A stretch of 21,312 nt of DNA from an uncultured Enorma sp. (lineage in GTDB: Bacteria; Actinomycetota; Coriobacteriia; Coriobacteriales; Coriobacteriaceae): the NCBI GenBank assembly GCA_905210055.1, contig CAJLVH010000019.1:1-21312 (forward strand), in the 5' to 3' direction. Numbering within the stretch: the stretch's first letter is position 1; every line of letters starts with the position of its first letter. Below the pieces are notes generated by a model. The model was not told the DNA's origin. It made no database searches and worked only from the letters and a program-made list of their open reading frames with translations. Below are positions 14,685 through 21,312 of the stretch, piece after piece. The position numbers and the translations under genes were made by a program.

Positions 14685-15998
14685 CTATCCTTCGATGAGC
14701 TCGACCTGTCCGCCGAGCAGACGATAGTGCTCGAAGAAGAGCGGGTACGACTTACGCACCGCCTCCGCGCCGTGGATCTCGACGGTTTCCGCGCAGCGCG
14801 TGGCGGCGATGGCTGCCATCATGGCTATGCGATGGTCGTTGTGCGCATCCACGATGCCGCCCTGAAGCTCGTCGAGGCCCTCGATCACCAGGTCGTTACC
14901 GGCGATGTGGATATGGGCGCCCAGGGCTGCGAGCTCTTGCGTCGTGGTCGCGAGGCGGTCGGATTCTTTAAGTCGCAGCCGTTTGCAATCGCGGATGATC
15001 GTGCGCCCCTGAGCCACGGATGCCACGGCGGAGAGCACGGGGACGAGGTCGGGTACGTCGCCTGCGCTCAAGGTGAAGCCGACGAGGTGGTCGGGTTGCG
15101 CGGTCGCGGTACCCGTGCCGCGGCGTATGCGTGCGCCGAACCGCGAGAGGGCGGCCATGATGGCGCGGTCGCCCTGGGAAGAGGCAAGGGAGAGCCCCGT
15201 CACGGTGATGTGGTGGGTGCCCATCGCGCCGGCGCAGAGCCAGAATGCGGCGTTCGACCAATCACCTTCGACCGCGAACTCGCCGGGCGTGCGGTAGGGT
15301 GACCCATCGAGGAAGTAGCGGGTGGCCTCCACGTCGGAAACGATCTCGTGTTCCACCTCGACGCGGACGCCGAAGGCGGCGAGTGTTTGAAGCGTGATCG
15401 CGATGTAGGGCTTGCTCTCGATGCGCCCGGTCACGCGGATCTCGCAGGGTTGCCCCAGCAGCGGACAGGCGAGCATGAGCCCCGAGATGTACTGCGAGCT
15501 CACGTCTCCGGGAAGCTCGAAGCGGCCGGGACGCATGCGCCCGCGCGTGGCGAGCGGAAAGGCTCCGATTGCTGAGAGTTCGCATCCGGCGGCGATGAGC
15601 TCGGCGTCGAGTGGCGCGAGCGGTCGCTCGGCCAGGCGTGCCGAGCCGGTGAACGTGGCGTCTGCGCCGAGTGCGCACGCAACGGGCAGCATGAACCGAA
15701 GGGTCGAGCCCGATTCCCTGCAATCAAGCACGGAACCGGCGAGCGCGCGCAGGATCCCGTGCTCCTGGCTTTTGGGAATGGGGTGCACGATGAAGCCGTC
15801 CGCTACGGTCTCGAAACGCGCGCCGAGTGCGACCAGGCAGCCGATCGTGGCCTCGATGTCGTCGCAGACCGTGTTGCAGATGATATGCGTCGTACCGTTT
15901 GCGAGCGCTGCGGCGATGACCGCGCGGTGGGCGACGGATTTCGATGCGATGGCGGGAACGGTACCCGTGAGTTTGGCAGGTGCGATGCGTGCGATCAT
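14685..15998 (-). CDS. aroA: 3-phosphoshikimate 1-carboxyvinyltransferase (EPSP synthase)
   Basis: Joins shikimate-3-phosphate and PEP to EPSP. The 437-residue two-domain protein has the N-terminal ASKSVAHRA block with Lys20, Ser21 and Arg25, the PEP-site ESGSTLRFMLP (in place of LNAGTAMRPL of class I enzymes), GDVSSQYISGL, catalytic Asp in GDVPDLVPVL, LRLKESDRL and DHRIAMM. The pattern resembles the Firmicutes-type enzymes that deviate from the classical glyphosate-sensitive site; sensitivity cannot be judged by eye. ATG overlaps the aroB stop by 4 bases. Confidence 0.95.
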   Translation of the reverse strand: MIARIAPAKLTGTVPAIASKSVAHRAVIAAALANGTTHIICNTVCDDIEATIGCLVALGARFETVADGFIVHPIPKSQEHGILRALAGSVLDCRESGSTLRFMLPVACALGADATFTGSARLAERPLAPLDAELIAAGCELSAIGAFPLATRGRMRPGRFELPGDVSSQYISGLMLACPLLGQPCEIRVTGRIESKPYIAITLQTLAAFGVRVEVEHEIVSDVEATRYFLDGSPYRTPGEFAVEGDWSNAAFWLCAGAMGTHHITVTGLSLASSQGDRAIMAALSRFGARIRRGTGTATAQPDHLVGFTLSAGDVPDLVPVLSAVASVAQGRTIIRDCKRLRLKESDRLATTTQELAALGAHIHIAGNDLVIEGLDELQGGIVDAHNDHRIAMMAAIAATRCAETVEIHGAEAVRKSYPLFFEHYRLLGGQVELIEG

Positions 15999-17116
15999 GC
16001 CGCATCACCGGCCTGTGCCGCGAGCCCGAGTTCGATGATGGCACGCAGCTGCTCGAATTCGCAGCGCTCAATGGAGACCGCGCCGATGCTGTGGGGTATC
16101 ACGAGGTCGATCGCATCTCCCTGGCGCTTTTTATCGTGGAGCGCCGCCTCCATGAGCTCGTCGGTGCCATACGGGCAGCCGGTATCGAGCCCGTGCGCGC
16201 GACAGAGCGCGTCGATGCGTTCTGCGAGATCATCCTCGAGGTCAGAGGCGTTCCAACCGGCACGCCTCGATCCGCGCGCCATGGCGACCATGCCTGCTGC
16301 GACGCAGCTCCCGTGACCTCGGGTGTAGCCTGAGCGCGCCTCGATAGCGTGTCCGATGCTGTGGCCGAAGTTCAGGATCTTGCGGATGCCGCCCTCGCGT
16401 TCATCTGCTGCGACGACATCCCGCTTGATCTCGATATTCCGCGCGATGATCGCCGCGGCCAGCGAGAGGTCGTGCACGAGAAGATCAAACGTGAACGGCG
16501 TCTTTTCAAGCAGCTCGAAAAGCTCGCGGTCCGCGATGGCACCGTGCTTCACCACCTCGCCGCAACCGTCAGCGAGCCGCTCGGGAGTGAGCGTGCCCAA
16601 GCAGCCGACGTCGGCGATGACGGCTGCGGGTTGCCAGAACGCGCCGGCGAGGTTCTTGCCGCACGAGAGGTCGACGGCGCACTTGCCTCCCACGGAGGAA
16701 TCGACCATGGCGAGCAGTGTCGTCGGCATCTGGATGTAGGCGATGCCGCGCATATACGTCGCCGCAGCGAAGCCGGCCATATCGCCCACGACCCCGCCGC
16801 CGAGTGCAACGACGGCATCCGAGCGGTCGAGCTCCTCGGCAGCGAGGGACTCGAGAATCGAGCCGTACGTCGCAAGCGTCTTGTGCTCCTCGCCGGCTGT
16901 CACGACGTGCGTCGCCACATCGAATCCAGCTTCCTCGAGGCCATCCCGAACGATGTGCGCATAGAGCGGCCCCACATTCGTATCGGTTACGATCGCGACC
17001 TTGTGCGCTCTCGGTACGGCGTTGCGCGCGATGCTGCCTGCGGCCTCGAGGAGTCTGGTGCCCACGTGCACGCGATAGGGCGTGCTCACCGGTATGTCGA
17101 TAGTGATCTCTGCCAT
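15995..17116 (-). CDS. aroB: 3-dehydroquinate synthase (catalytically intact)
   Basis: NAD- and zinc-dependent cyclisation of DAHP to 3-dehydroquinate. The 373-residue protein keeps every active-site element: NAD loop GGGVVGD (106-112), Asp139 and Lys145 (VDSSVGGK), Lys154-Asn155 (GKN), zinc ligand Glu187 and Lys190 (GEVVKHG), Arg245, Asn249, zinc ligand His252, His256 (LNFGHSIGHAIEA) and zinc ligand His268 (RGHGS). It contrasts with the degenerate homologue at 2144-3244. It starts 5 bp after tyrA; no strong Shine-Dalgarno is seen, suggesting translational coupling. Confidence 0.96.
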   Translation of the reverse strand: MAEITIDIPVSTPYRVHVGTRLLEAAGSIARNAVPRAHKVAIVTDTNVGPLYAHIVRDGLEEAGFDVATHVVTAGEEHKTLATYGSILESLAAEELDRSDAVVALGGGVVGDMAGFAAATYMRGIAYIQMPTTLLAMVDSSVGGKCAVDLSCGKNLAGAFWQPAAVIADVGCLGTLTPERLADGCGEVVKHGAIADRELFELLEKTPFTFDLLVHDLSLAAAIIARNIEIKRDVVAADEREGGIRKILNFGHSIGHAIEARSGYTRGHGSCVAAGMVAMARGSRRAGWNASDLEDDLAERIDALCRAHGLDTGCPYGTDELMEAALHDKKRQGDAIDLVIPHSIGAVSIERCEFEQLRAIIELGLAAQAGDAA

Positions 17117-17121
17117 GGTGA

Positions 17122-18048
17122 TCAGCTGTGCCTTTCATCGTCGAGTGAGCGCTTGATGCGGTCGCCTTCGGCAAGTAGCGCACGCAGCCGCTCTTGGTCG
17201 CGCGCGTCGAGCGCGTCGCGGTAGGCAGCGAGCGCGTCGATGAGCCAGGTGAGCTCCCGGCTGAGGTTTTCGGCATCGTCCACCATGAGCTCGGCCCACA
17301 TGCGGGAGTTCAGATGCGCGACGCGCGTGAGGTCGCGGTAGCTTCCGGCGGAAAAGCCATGGTGTTCGCGTGCGGTGGGGCTTTTCACATAGGCGTTCGA
17401 TACCACATGGGCGAGCTGGCTCGTGTAGGCGATAACCTCATCGTGCGTCTCGGGCGTGGTAACGCTGAACGTGCCGAATCCTACGGGAAGGAGCAGCGTA
17501 TGCACGCGGTCAAGGAGCATGAGGCGTTCGGTATCCTCGAGCGCGGGCGGCACGAGAACCATGGGCGCGCCCTGGAAGAGGTCGGCGCGAGCGTGGGCGA
17601 ATCCTGAATGCTCGGTGCCCGCCATGGGGTGCGTGCCCACGAAGGCAAAACCGTGCTCGCGAGCGAGTTCGAAGGCGCGCTCGCATACGGCCGCCTTCAC
17701 GCCCGCGGTGTCGATGACCACAGGACCTGTACCCTCGGCGAGGTTCGTCGCGGCTCCTAACGTCGCGGCATGACCCTCAAGCCACGCGGTGCAGGCATCT
17801 GGATAGGCAGCGAGCACGATGAGGTCGCAAGAGGGGAGCGCGGCATCGTCGAGTTCGGCGACGACCGTCTCCACCATCGCGGCATCCATCGTGTCCTCAT
17901 CGGTATCGAAGGCCAGCACGCGTGCGCCAGCGGCGGTGTAGGCACGGGCGAAGCTGCCGCCGATGAGCCCGAGTCCCACGATTCCGACGGTCAGGCCTTG
18001 TTCATCAACGTTCGCGGCAGCGTTGACATGCTTCACGCTCATATGCAT
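17122..18048 (-). CDS. tyrA: Prephenate dehydrogenase
   Basis: Oxidative decarboxylation of prephenate to 4-hydroxyphenylpyruvate, the tyrosine branch. The 308-residue protein has a Rossmann domain with GIVGLGLIGGS (22-32), the DTAGVKAAV strand, the active-site block GTHPMAGTEHSG, and the helical dimer domain with TSQLAHV and GSYRDLTRVA. It ends after this domain and lacks the C-terminal ACT domain of the Bacillus enzyme. ATG 18048 is preferred over ATG 18042 because AAGG at 18057-18060 is then well spaced. One base separates the aroF stop from this start, so coupling is likely. Confidence 0.93.
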   Translation of the reverse strand: MHMSVKHVNAAANVDEQGLTVGIVGLGLIGGSFARAYTAAGARVLAFDTDEDTMDAAMVETVVAELDDAALPSCDLIVLAAYPDACTAWLEGHAATLGAATNLAEGTGPVVIDTAGVKAAVCERAFELAREHGFAFVGTHPMAGTEHSGFAHARADLFQGAPMVLVPPALEDTERLMLLDRVHTLLLPVGFGTFSVTTPETHDEVIAYTSQLAHVVSNAYVKSPTAREHHGFSAGSYRDLTRVAHLNSRMWAELMVDDAENLSRELTWLIDALAAYRDALDARDQERLRALLAEGDRIKRSLDDERHS

Positions 18049-18049
18049 A

Positions 18050-19072
18050 TCACGCCTTGGCAGCGGGCTCGATAGCCTCGCGAATGAGTGCGATGCGGCG
18101 CATGCAGTCGTCGAACATGTCCGGCGTCAGAGCCTGCGCTCCGTCGGACCATGCGGTATCGGGTGCATCGTGCACCTCGATCTCGAGGCCGTGCGCGCCC
18201 GCCGCCGTCGCTGCGAGCGCCATAGGCACGACGTAGCGCGTGTAACCGGTCGCATGGCTCGGATCGGCCACGACGGGCAGGTGGGTGAGGTAGCGCAGCA
18301 CGGGTACGGCGTTCAGGTCGAACGTGTTACGGGTGCGCGTCTCGAACGTGCGGATGCCCCTCTCGCAGAGGATGACGTTGGGATTGCCCTCGCTCATGAT
18401 GTATTCAGCGGCCATGAGCAGCTCGTCGACGGTCTCCGACATGCCGCGCTTCAACAGCACGGGCGTGCGCGTCTTGCCAACCTCTTTGAGCAAGGGGAAG
18501 TTCTGCGCGTTGCGAGCGCCGATCTGCATGACGTCGATGCCCTTATCGACGAACAGCTGAACATCGCGGGGATCCATGATCTCGGTCACGACGGGCATAT
18601 CGAGTTCGGAAGCGGCCTCCATGAGCAAGTCGAGTCCCTCGGCGCCCATGCCCTGGTAAGCGTAGGGCGAGGTGCGCGGCTTGTATGCGCCGCCGCGAAG
18701 CATCGTGGCCCCTGCCGCCTTCACCCGGCGCGCGATGCGGATGAGGTTCTCACCCTCCACCGAGCACGGCCCTGCGATGACTTGGAAGTGGTTGCCGCCG
18801 ATCTTGACGCCGTGACCGCAGTCCACCACGGTGTCGGCGGGATGGAACTTGCGATTCGCCTTCTTAAAGGGCTCGGAAACGCGTTGTACGCGTTCCACGA
18901 TGTCCATCGATTCAAGCAGGAACGGGTCGATCTTCGTGGTATCGCCCACCAGGCCGATGATGAGCTCATTCTCGCCTTGGCTCACGTGCGCCTGCAACCC
19001 CTTCTTCTCGATCCACGAGACGAGGTTGTCGACGGAAGAGCGGTCGGCATCTTTTTTGATAATTGCGATCAT
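18050..19072 (-). CDS. aroF: DAHP synthase, type I-beta with N-terminal regulatory domain
   Basis: First pathway step: PEP + erythrose-4-phosphate to DAHP. The 340-residue protein has an N-terminal ferredoxin-like/ACT-like domain (about 1-68), as in the Thermotoga enzyme where it binds Tyr/Phe, then the TIM-barrel: VVDCGHGVKIGG, VIAGPCSVE (98-106), RGGAYKPRTSPYAYQG (126-141), QIGARNAQN, LLKRG, CERG and VVADPSHATG. Metal-binding Cys103 and the His of DPSHATG are present. It is the first gene of the eight-gene aro operon and the natural feedback point. AAAGGA lies upstream of the ATG. Naming as aroF follows common Gram-positive usage. Confidence 0.95.
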   Translation of the reverse strand: MIAIIKKDADRSSVDNLVSWIEKKGLQAHVSQGENELIIGLVGDTTKIDPFLLESMDIVERVQRVSEPFKKANRKFHPADTVVDCGHGVKIGGNHFQVIAGPCSVEGENLIRIARRVKAAGATMLRGGAYKPRTSPYAYQGMGAEGLDLLMEAASELDMPVVTEIMDPRDVQLFVDKGIDVMQIGARNAQNFPLLKEVGKTRTPVLLKRGMSETVDELLMAAEYIMSEGNPNVILCERGIRTFETRTRNTFDLNAVPVLRYLTHLPVVADPSHATGYTRYVVPMALAATAAGAHGLEIEVHDAPDTAWSDGAQALTPDMFDDCMRRIALIREAIEPAAKA

Positions 19073-19119
19073 GCGGCGGTTCCTTTACTCCGGAGTGTTC
19101 CAAATGCGTATCGGCTCAT

Positions 19120-19128
19120 TGTATACCA
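19120..19128 (-). promoter_or_regulatory. Probable extended -10 promoter of the aro operon
   Basis: On the minus strand TGGTATACA combines an extended TGn with TATACA, ending about 48 bases before the aroF ATG. No good -35 hexamer is present, which fits an extended -10 or activated promoter. No T-box, leader peptide or terminator is visible in the short leader. Confidence 0.45.
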
Positions 19129-19150
19129 TGGTGCGAATAGACCGGCGTAC

Positions 19151-19171
19151 CCGATGTATTAGAAACATCGG
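19151..19171. promoter_or_regulatory. 21-bp dyad between divergent aroF and tRNA promoters (operator candidate)
   Basis: CCGATGT, seven bases, then ACATCGG: a perfect 7-7-7 inverted repeat. It lies just upstream of the aroF promoter region and reaches the -35 position of the tRNA promoter. Binding of a dimeric regulator is an inference; no regulator gene is nearby. Confidence 0.4.
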
Positions 19172-19193
19172 TGGCGCGTTGGCGATGATTGAG

Positions 19194-19199
19194 TATAAT
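19194..19199 (+). promoter_or_regulatory. -10 box of tRNA-Arg
   Basis: A consensus TATAAT lies 14 bases before the mature tRNA 5' end. The position 17 bases upstream reads GTGGCG, a poor -35. Confidence 0.55.
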
Positions 19200-19213
19200 G
19201 GTCGATGCACAGC

Positions 19214-19290
19214 GTCCCATTAGCTCAGTGGATTAGAGCGTCTGCCTCCGGAGCAGAAGGTCACAGGTTCGAATCCTGCATGGGACACCA
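19214..19290 (+). tRNA. tRNA-Arg (anticodon CCG)
   Basis: Complete cloverleaf: 7-bp acceptor GTCCCAT/ATGGGAC, D-arm with TAGCTCAGTGGATTAGAGC, anticodon stem TCTGC/GCAGA with loop CTCCGGA (anticodon CCG at 19248-19250), T-arm ACAGG-TTCGAAT-CCTGC region, discriminator A and an encoded CCA (19288-19290). It decodes CGG arginine codons. Confidence 0.97.
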
Positions 19291-19302
19291 ACGCATTCAA
19301 TT

Positions 19303-19332
19303 CCAAACCCGTAGGTCTACCTGCGGGTTTGG
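19303..19332 (+). terminator. Hairpin downstream of tRNA-Arg
   Basis: A 13-bp stem (9 bp CCAAACCCG/CGGGTTTGG, then one U-G pair and AGG/CCT) closes on a 4-base TCTA loop, 12 bases after the tRNA. The following TGCTATTATT is only weakly T-rich, but the stem and position fit tRNA transcript termination. Confidence 0.7.
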
Positions 19333-19373
19333 TGCTATTATTCGGGGACTTGAAGGAACCGAGCGGGAATATC

Positions 19374-19408
19374 GTGCGAACCCATTGTCGGGTCCGCACG
19401 TTTCTTTT
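19374..19408 (+). terminator. Second intrinsic-terminator-like hairpin
   Basis: GTGCGAACCC and GGGTCCGCAC form a 10-bp stem with one A-C mismatch and a 6-base loop, followed by GTTTCTTTT. It lies 41 bases beyond the first hairpin, with no gene between them. It may be a backup terminator or the end of an unrecognised short transcript. Confidence 0.55.
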
Positions 19409-19626
19409 GGCTGCACTCCGAGTTCTTTCATGCTCATAGTCGCCAACTTTGGGCATGAAGGCCTGGTACGGATACGTTCCCATGAAAAACTGCCAACTAT
19501 AGGTATGAGCTACTGGTGCGATATCGAGGCTTCTCCTTTTCACTTCTGCAGCTTTTGCGAGCGCGCGGTGGCATGCATGCAATCGGGTACACTTGCCCCA
19601 TATGTGCAGTGAACGCAGGAGGATGC
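19409..19626 (+). other. Intergenic region before the P-type ATPase
   Basis: No protein is supported here (the whole gene-free stretch is 19291-19626). It holds an imperfect direct repeat of about 34 bp with a 50-bp period, each copy starting GCCAACT (19442 and 19492), and inverted pairs TTCATGC/GCATGAA and GCTCATA/TATGAGC, so transcripts could fold. TACACT at 19588-19593 may be a -10 for the ATPase. AGGAGG at 19617-19622 is the ATPase Shine-Dalgarno and favours ATG 19627 over ATG 19623. Confidence 0.5.
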
Positions 19627-21312
19627 ATGGCAGAACACGACGTCGAGGTGCGCGGACTTACCGCAGATGAGGTACGCGAGCGCGTTCAAGCGGGACGCGT
19701 CAACATCAACATGGAGCTCAAGACGAAGTCCGTGCGCGAGCTCGTCTTGGAGAACCTGCTCACCCTCTTCAACCTCATCAACCTCGTGCTTGCCGTGCTC
19801 GTCATCCTTGCCGGCTCCTTCAAGAACCTCACGTTCCTCGCAATCGTCGTGCTCAATACCGGCATTGGCATCGTTCAGGCGCTGCGCTCGAAGCGCATGG
19901 TCGATAAACTCACCCTGCTCGCCACGAAGAAGGCGAAGGTCGTGCGCGACGGGCTGGAGGTGGAGCTCGACCTCGACGAGATCGTCATCGACGACGTCGT
20001 AAAGCTCGGCCGCGGTGACCAGATTCCAGCCGACGCCATCGTCCTCGCTGGTGAGGCTCAGGTGAACGAGAGCCTGCTCACCGGCGAGAGCAACCTCATC
20101 AAGAAGGAGCCGGGCAGCGACCTCATGAGCGGCAGCTTCCTCGACTCCGGTTTGGTGTATGCGCGCGTCGTCCATGTGGGCGCGGAAAACTACGTTGCGA
20201 AGATCAACAACGAGGCCAAATACGTCAAGAAGGTTAATTCCGAGATCCTGAACACGCTGAACCTCATCGTGAAGTTCGCGAGCATCATCATGGTACCGCT
20301 CGGCCTTGCGCTCTTCGTTTCGAGTGCCCATGAGAGCTACGCCTCGTGGGCGGCTGCCTCGCCCGATTCCTCGACCACGATGCTTGCGTGGATGTTCTCG
20401 GGTGCGGACGCCTGGCGCGAGGTCTCTGCGGCGATCCTTTCCACGGTCGGTGCGCTCCTCGGCATGATTCCGCAGGGGCTCGTGCTGCTCACCTCGTCGG
20501 TGCTTGCTATCTCCACCGTGCGCCTCGCACGGAGAAACGTTCTCGCACAGCAGCTGTACTGCATCGAGACGCTCGCCCGCGTGGATGTGCTCTGCCTCGA
20601 TAAGACCGGCACCATCACCTCGGGGCGTATGGAGGTCGAGGGAACCTACCCCCTGCCTGTTGAGGGTCGCGCGGCGCGTATCTCCCTGCCAGGTGGTGTG
20701 GCGCTTGTGGACTTCGCCCTCGCCAACATCGCGCGCGCCACGGCGGCAGATGCGAACGAGACCTGCAAGGCGCTTCTCGACCATTATGAGGGCTCTGCGA
20801 TCCCGCACAGCGACCCTGTGCGCATCGTGCCGTTCTCGTCCGCGAAGAAGTGGAGCGGCGCCGCCTTCGCAGAAGGCGCGTTCGTGATGGGCGCGGCGCA
20901 ATTCGTGCTTGATCGCGATGCGTTCGCGCAGGTGGAGAACCGCGTGGCAGAGCTTGCGAGCACCTGCCGCGTGCTCGTGGTGGCATCTGTCGATGGTTTT
21001 ACCGAAGATGGTGACATGGCGGGCCGCGTTCAACCGCTGGGCTTCGTGACCATTCGTGACGAGATCCGCACCTCCGCAGCCGAGACGATCGGCTACTTCA
21101 ACGAGCAGGGCGTCGCGCTCAACGTCATCTCCGGGGACGACCCGCGTACCGTCTCTTCCATCGCGCAGGTGGTTGGGATTCCTGGCGCGAGCGCCTATGT
21201 GGACGCCACGACGCTCGACACACCGTCCAAGCTCGACGCCGCCGTTGATCGCTACCACGTGTTCGGCCGTGTGACGCCGCAGCAGAAGCGCGAGCTCGTC
21301 CAGGCGCTCCAG
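19627..21312 (+). CDS. CtpE-like cation-transporting P-type ATPase, 3'-truncated by the window edge
   Basis: First 562 codons of a P-type ATPase, open to the last base. Order: short cytosolic start, two membrane helices (about 43-80), actuator domain with LTGES (151-155), membrane pair (about 215-295), phosphorylation motif DKTGT with Asp325, and nucleotide domain with KKWSGAAF. It stops just after VFGRVTPQQKRELVQALQ, before the GDGVND hinge. There is no N-terminal metal-binding domain and no CPx motif, so it is not a P1B heavy-metal pump; the overall pattern resembles mycobacterial CtpE, linked to calcium. The M4 ion-site motif reads PQGL (282-285), where many P2-like pumps have PEGL. Substrate uncertain. 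AGGAGG lies 4 bases before the ATG. Confidence 0.88.
   Translation, partial: MAEHDVEVRGLTADEVRERVQAGRVNINMELKTKSVRELVLENLLTLFNLINLVLAVLVILAGSFKNLTFLAIVVLNTGIGIVQALRSKRMVDKLTLLATKKAKVVRDGLEVELDLDEIVIDDVVKLGRGDQIPADAIVLAGEAQVNESLLTGESNLIKKEPGSDLMSGSFLDSGLVYARVVHVGAENYVAKINNEAKYVKKVNSEILNTLNLIVKFASIIMVPLGLALFVSSAHESYASWAAASPDSSTTMLAWMFSGADAWREVSAAILSTVGALLGMIPQGLVLLTSSVLAISTVRLARRNVLAQQLYCIETLARVDVLCLDKTGTITSGRMEVEGTYPLPVEGRAARISLPGGVALVDFALANIARATAADANETCKALLDHYEGSAIPHSDPVRIVPFSSAKKWSGAAFAEGAFVMGAAQFVLDRDAFAQVENRVAELASTCRVLVVASVDGFTEDGDMAGRVQPLGFVTIRDEIRTSAAETIGYFNEQGVALNVISGDDPRTVSSIAQVVGIPGASAYVDATTLDTPSKLDAAVDRYHVFGRVTPQQKRELVQALQ

Noticed and set aside
19073..19119. T-box or attenuator in the aro operon leader
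   Set aside because: The leader is only about 40-50 bases, with no specifier loop, short aromatic-rich peptide or terminator.
19220..19582. Minus-strand 120-codon ORF
   Set aside because: Its C-terminus is the reverse translation of the tRNA-Arg gene (SHAGFEPVTFCSGGRRSNP type), a well-known spurious protein; the rest covers hairpins and the degenerate repeat.
19540..21258. Minus-strand 572-codon ORF
   Set aside because: Antisense shadow of the P-type ATPase, whose own frame has complete TGES and DKTGT motifs. The antisense product is His/Arg/Glu-rich with no recognisable domain.

Overview
The window is a stretch of bacterial chromosome with high G+C, densely packed genes, ATGA/GTGA overlaps and Gram-positive/actinobacterial gene order (mltG-yqeG-aroK-aroB-like-pepQ-efp-asp23-nusB-xseB-tlyA-nadK-recN). 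Protein sequences and gene order suggest an actinobacterium, most likely of the class Coriobacteriia (a Collinsella/Olsenella-like gut bacterium). The class is an inference; no 16S or species marker is present.

Left block (1-9673, all + strand). It opens inside mltG (5' end outside the window), then a YqeG-type HAD phosphatase, a stand-alone shikimate kinase, and a striking AroB-like gene that keeps the dehydroquinate synthase fold signature but has lost the NAD-binding glycines, all three zinc ligands and the catalytic lysines. A Xaa-Pro peptidase, EF-P, an Asp23/Gls24 protein, NusB, XseB, TlyA, NAD kinase and RecN follow. This order matches the actinobacterial mltG-aro-pepQ-efp-nusB neighbourhood (as in Mycobacterium), so the degenerate AroB looks like the positional heir of the ancestral aroB.

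Middle (9668-11129). A REP-associated tyrosine transposase (RAYT, HUH/Y1 family) of visibly lower G+C sits between recN and aroQ, surrounded by copies of a ~35-bp imperfectly palindromic repeat. Single copies follow recN (plus a partial copy) and the RAYT, three tandem copies fill the aroEK-aroQ gap, and a diverged copy lies after the AroB-like gene at 3239. At all five affected gene ends the repeat supplies the terminal (A/G)AG-TGA, so the stop codon lies at the same place in the repeat.

Right block (10578-19072, all - strand). One operon holds the whole shikimate pathway plus both the Phe and Tyr branches, in transcription order: aroF (type I-beta DAHP synthase), tyrA, aroB (intact), aroA, aroC, pheA, a fused aroE-aroK, aroQ. 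This makes the left-hand aroK redundant and its AroB-like partner catalytically unnecessary, which fits repurposing or decay.

Right end. tRNA-Arg(CCG) is divergent from aroF, with a 21-bp dyad between the two promoters. A 336-bp gap with two hairpins and a degenerate direct repeat follows, then the first 562 codons of a CtpE-like cation P-type ATPase that runs off the window.
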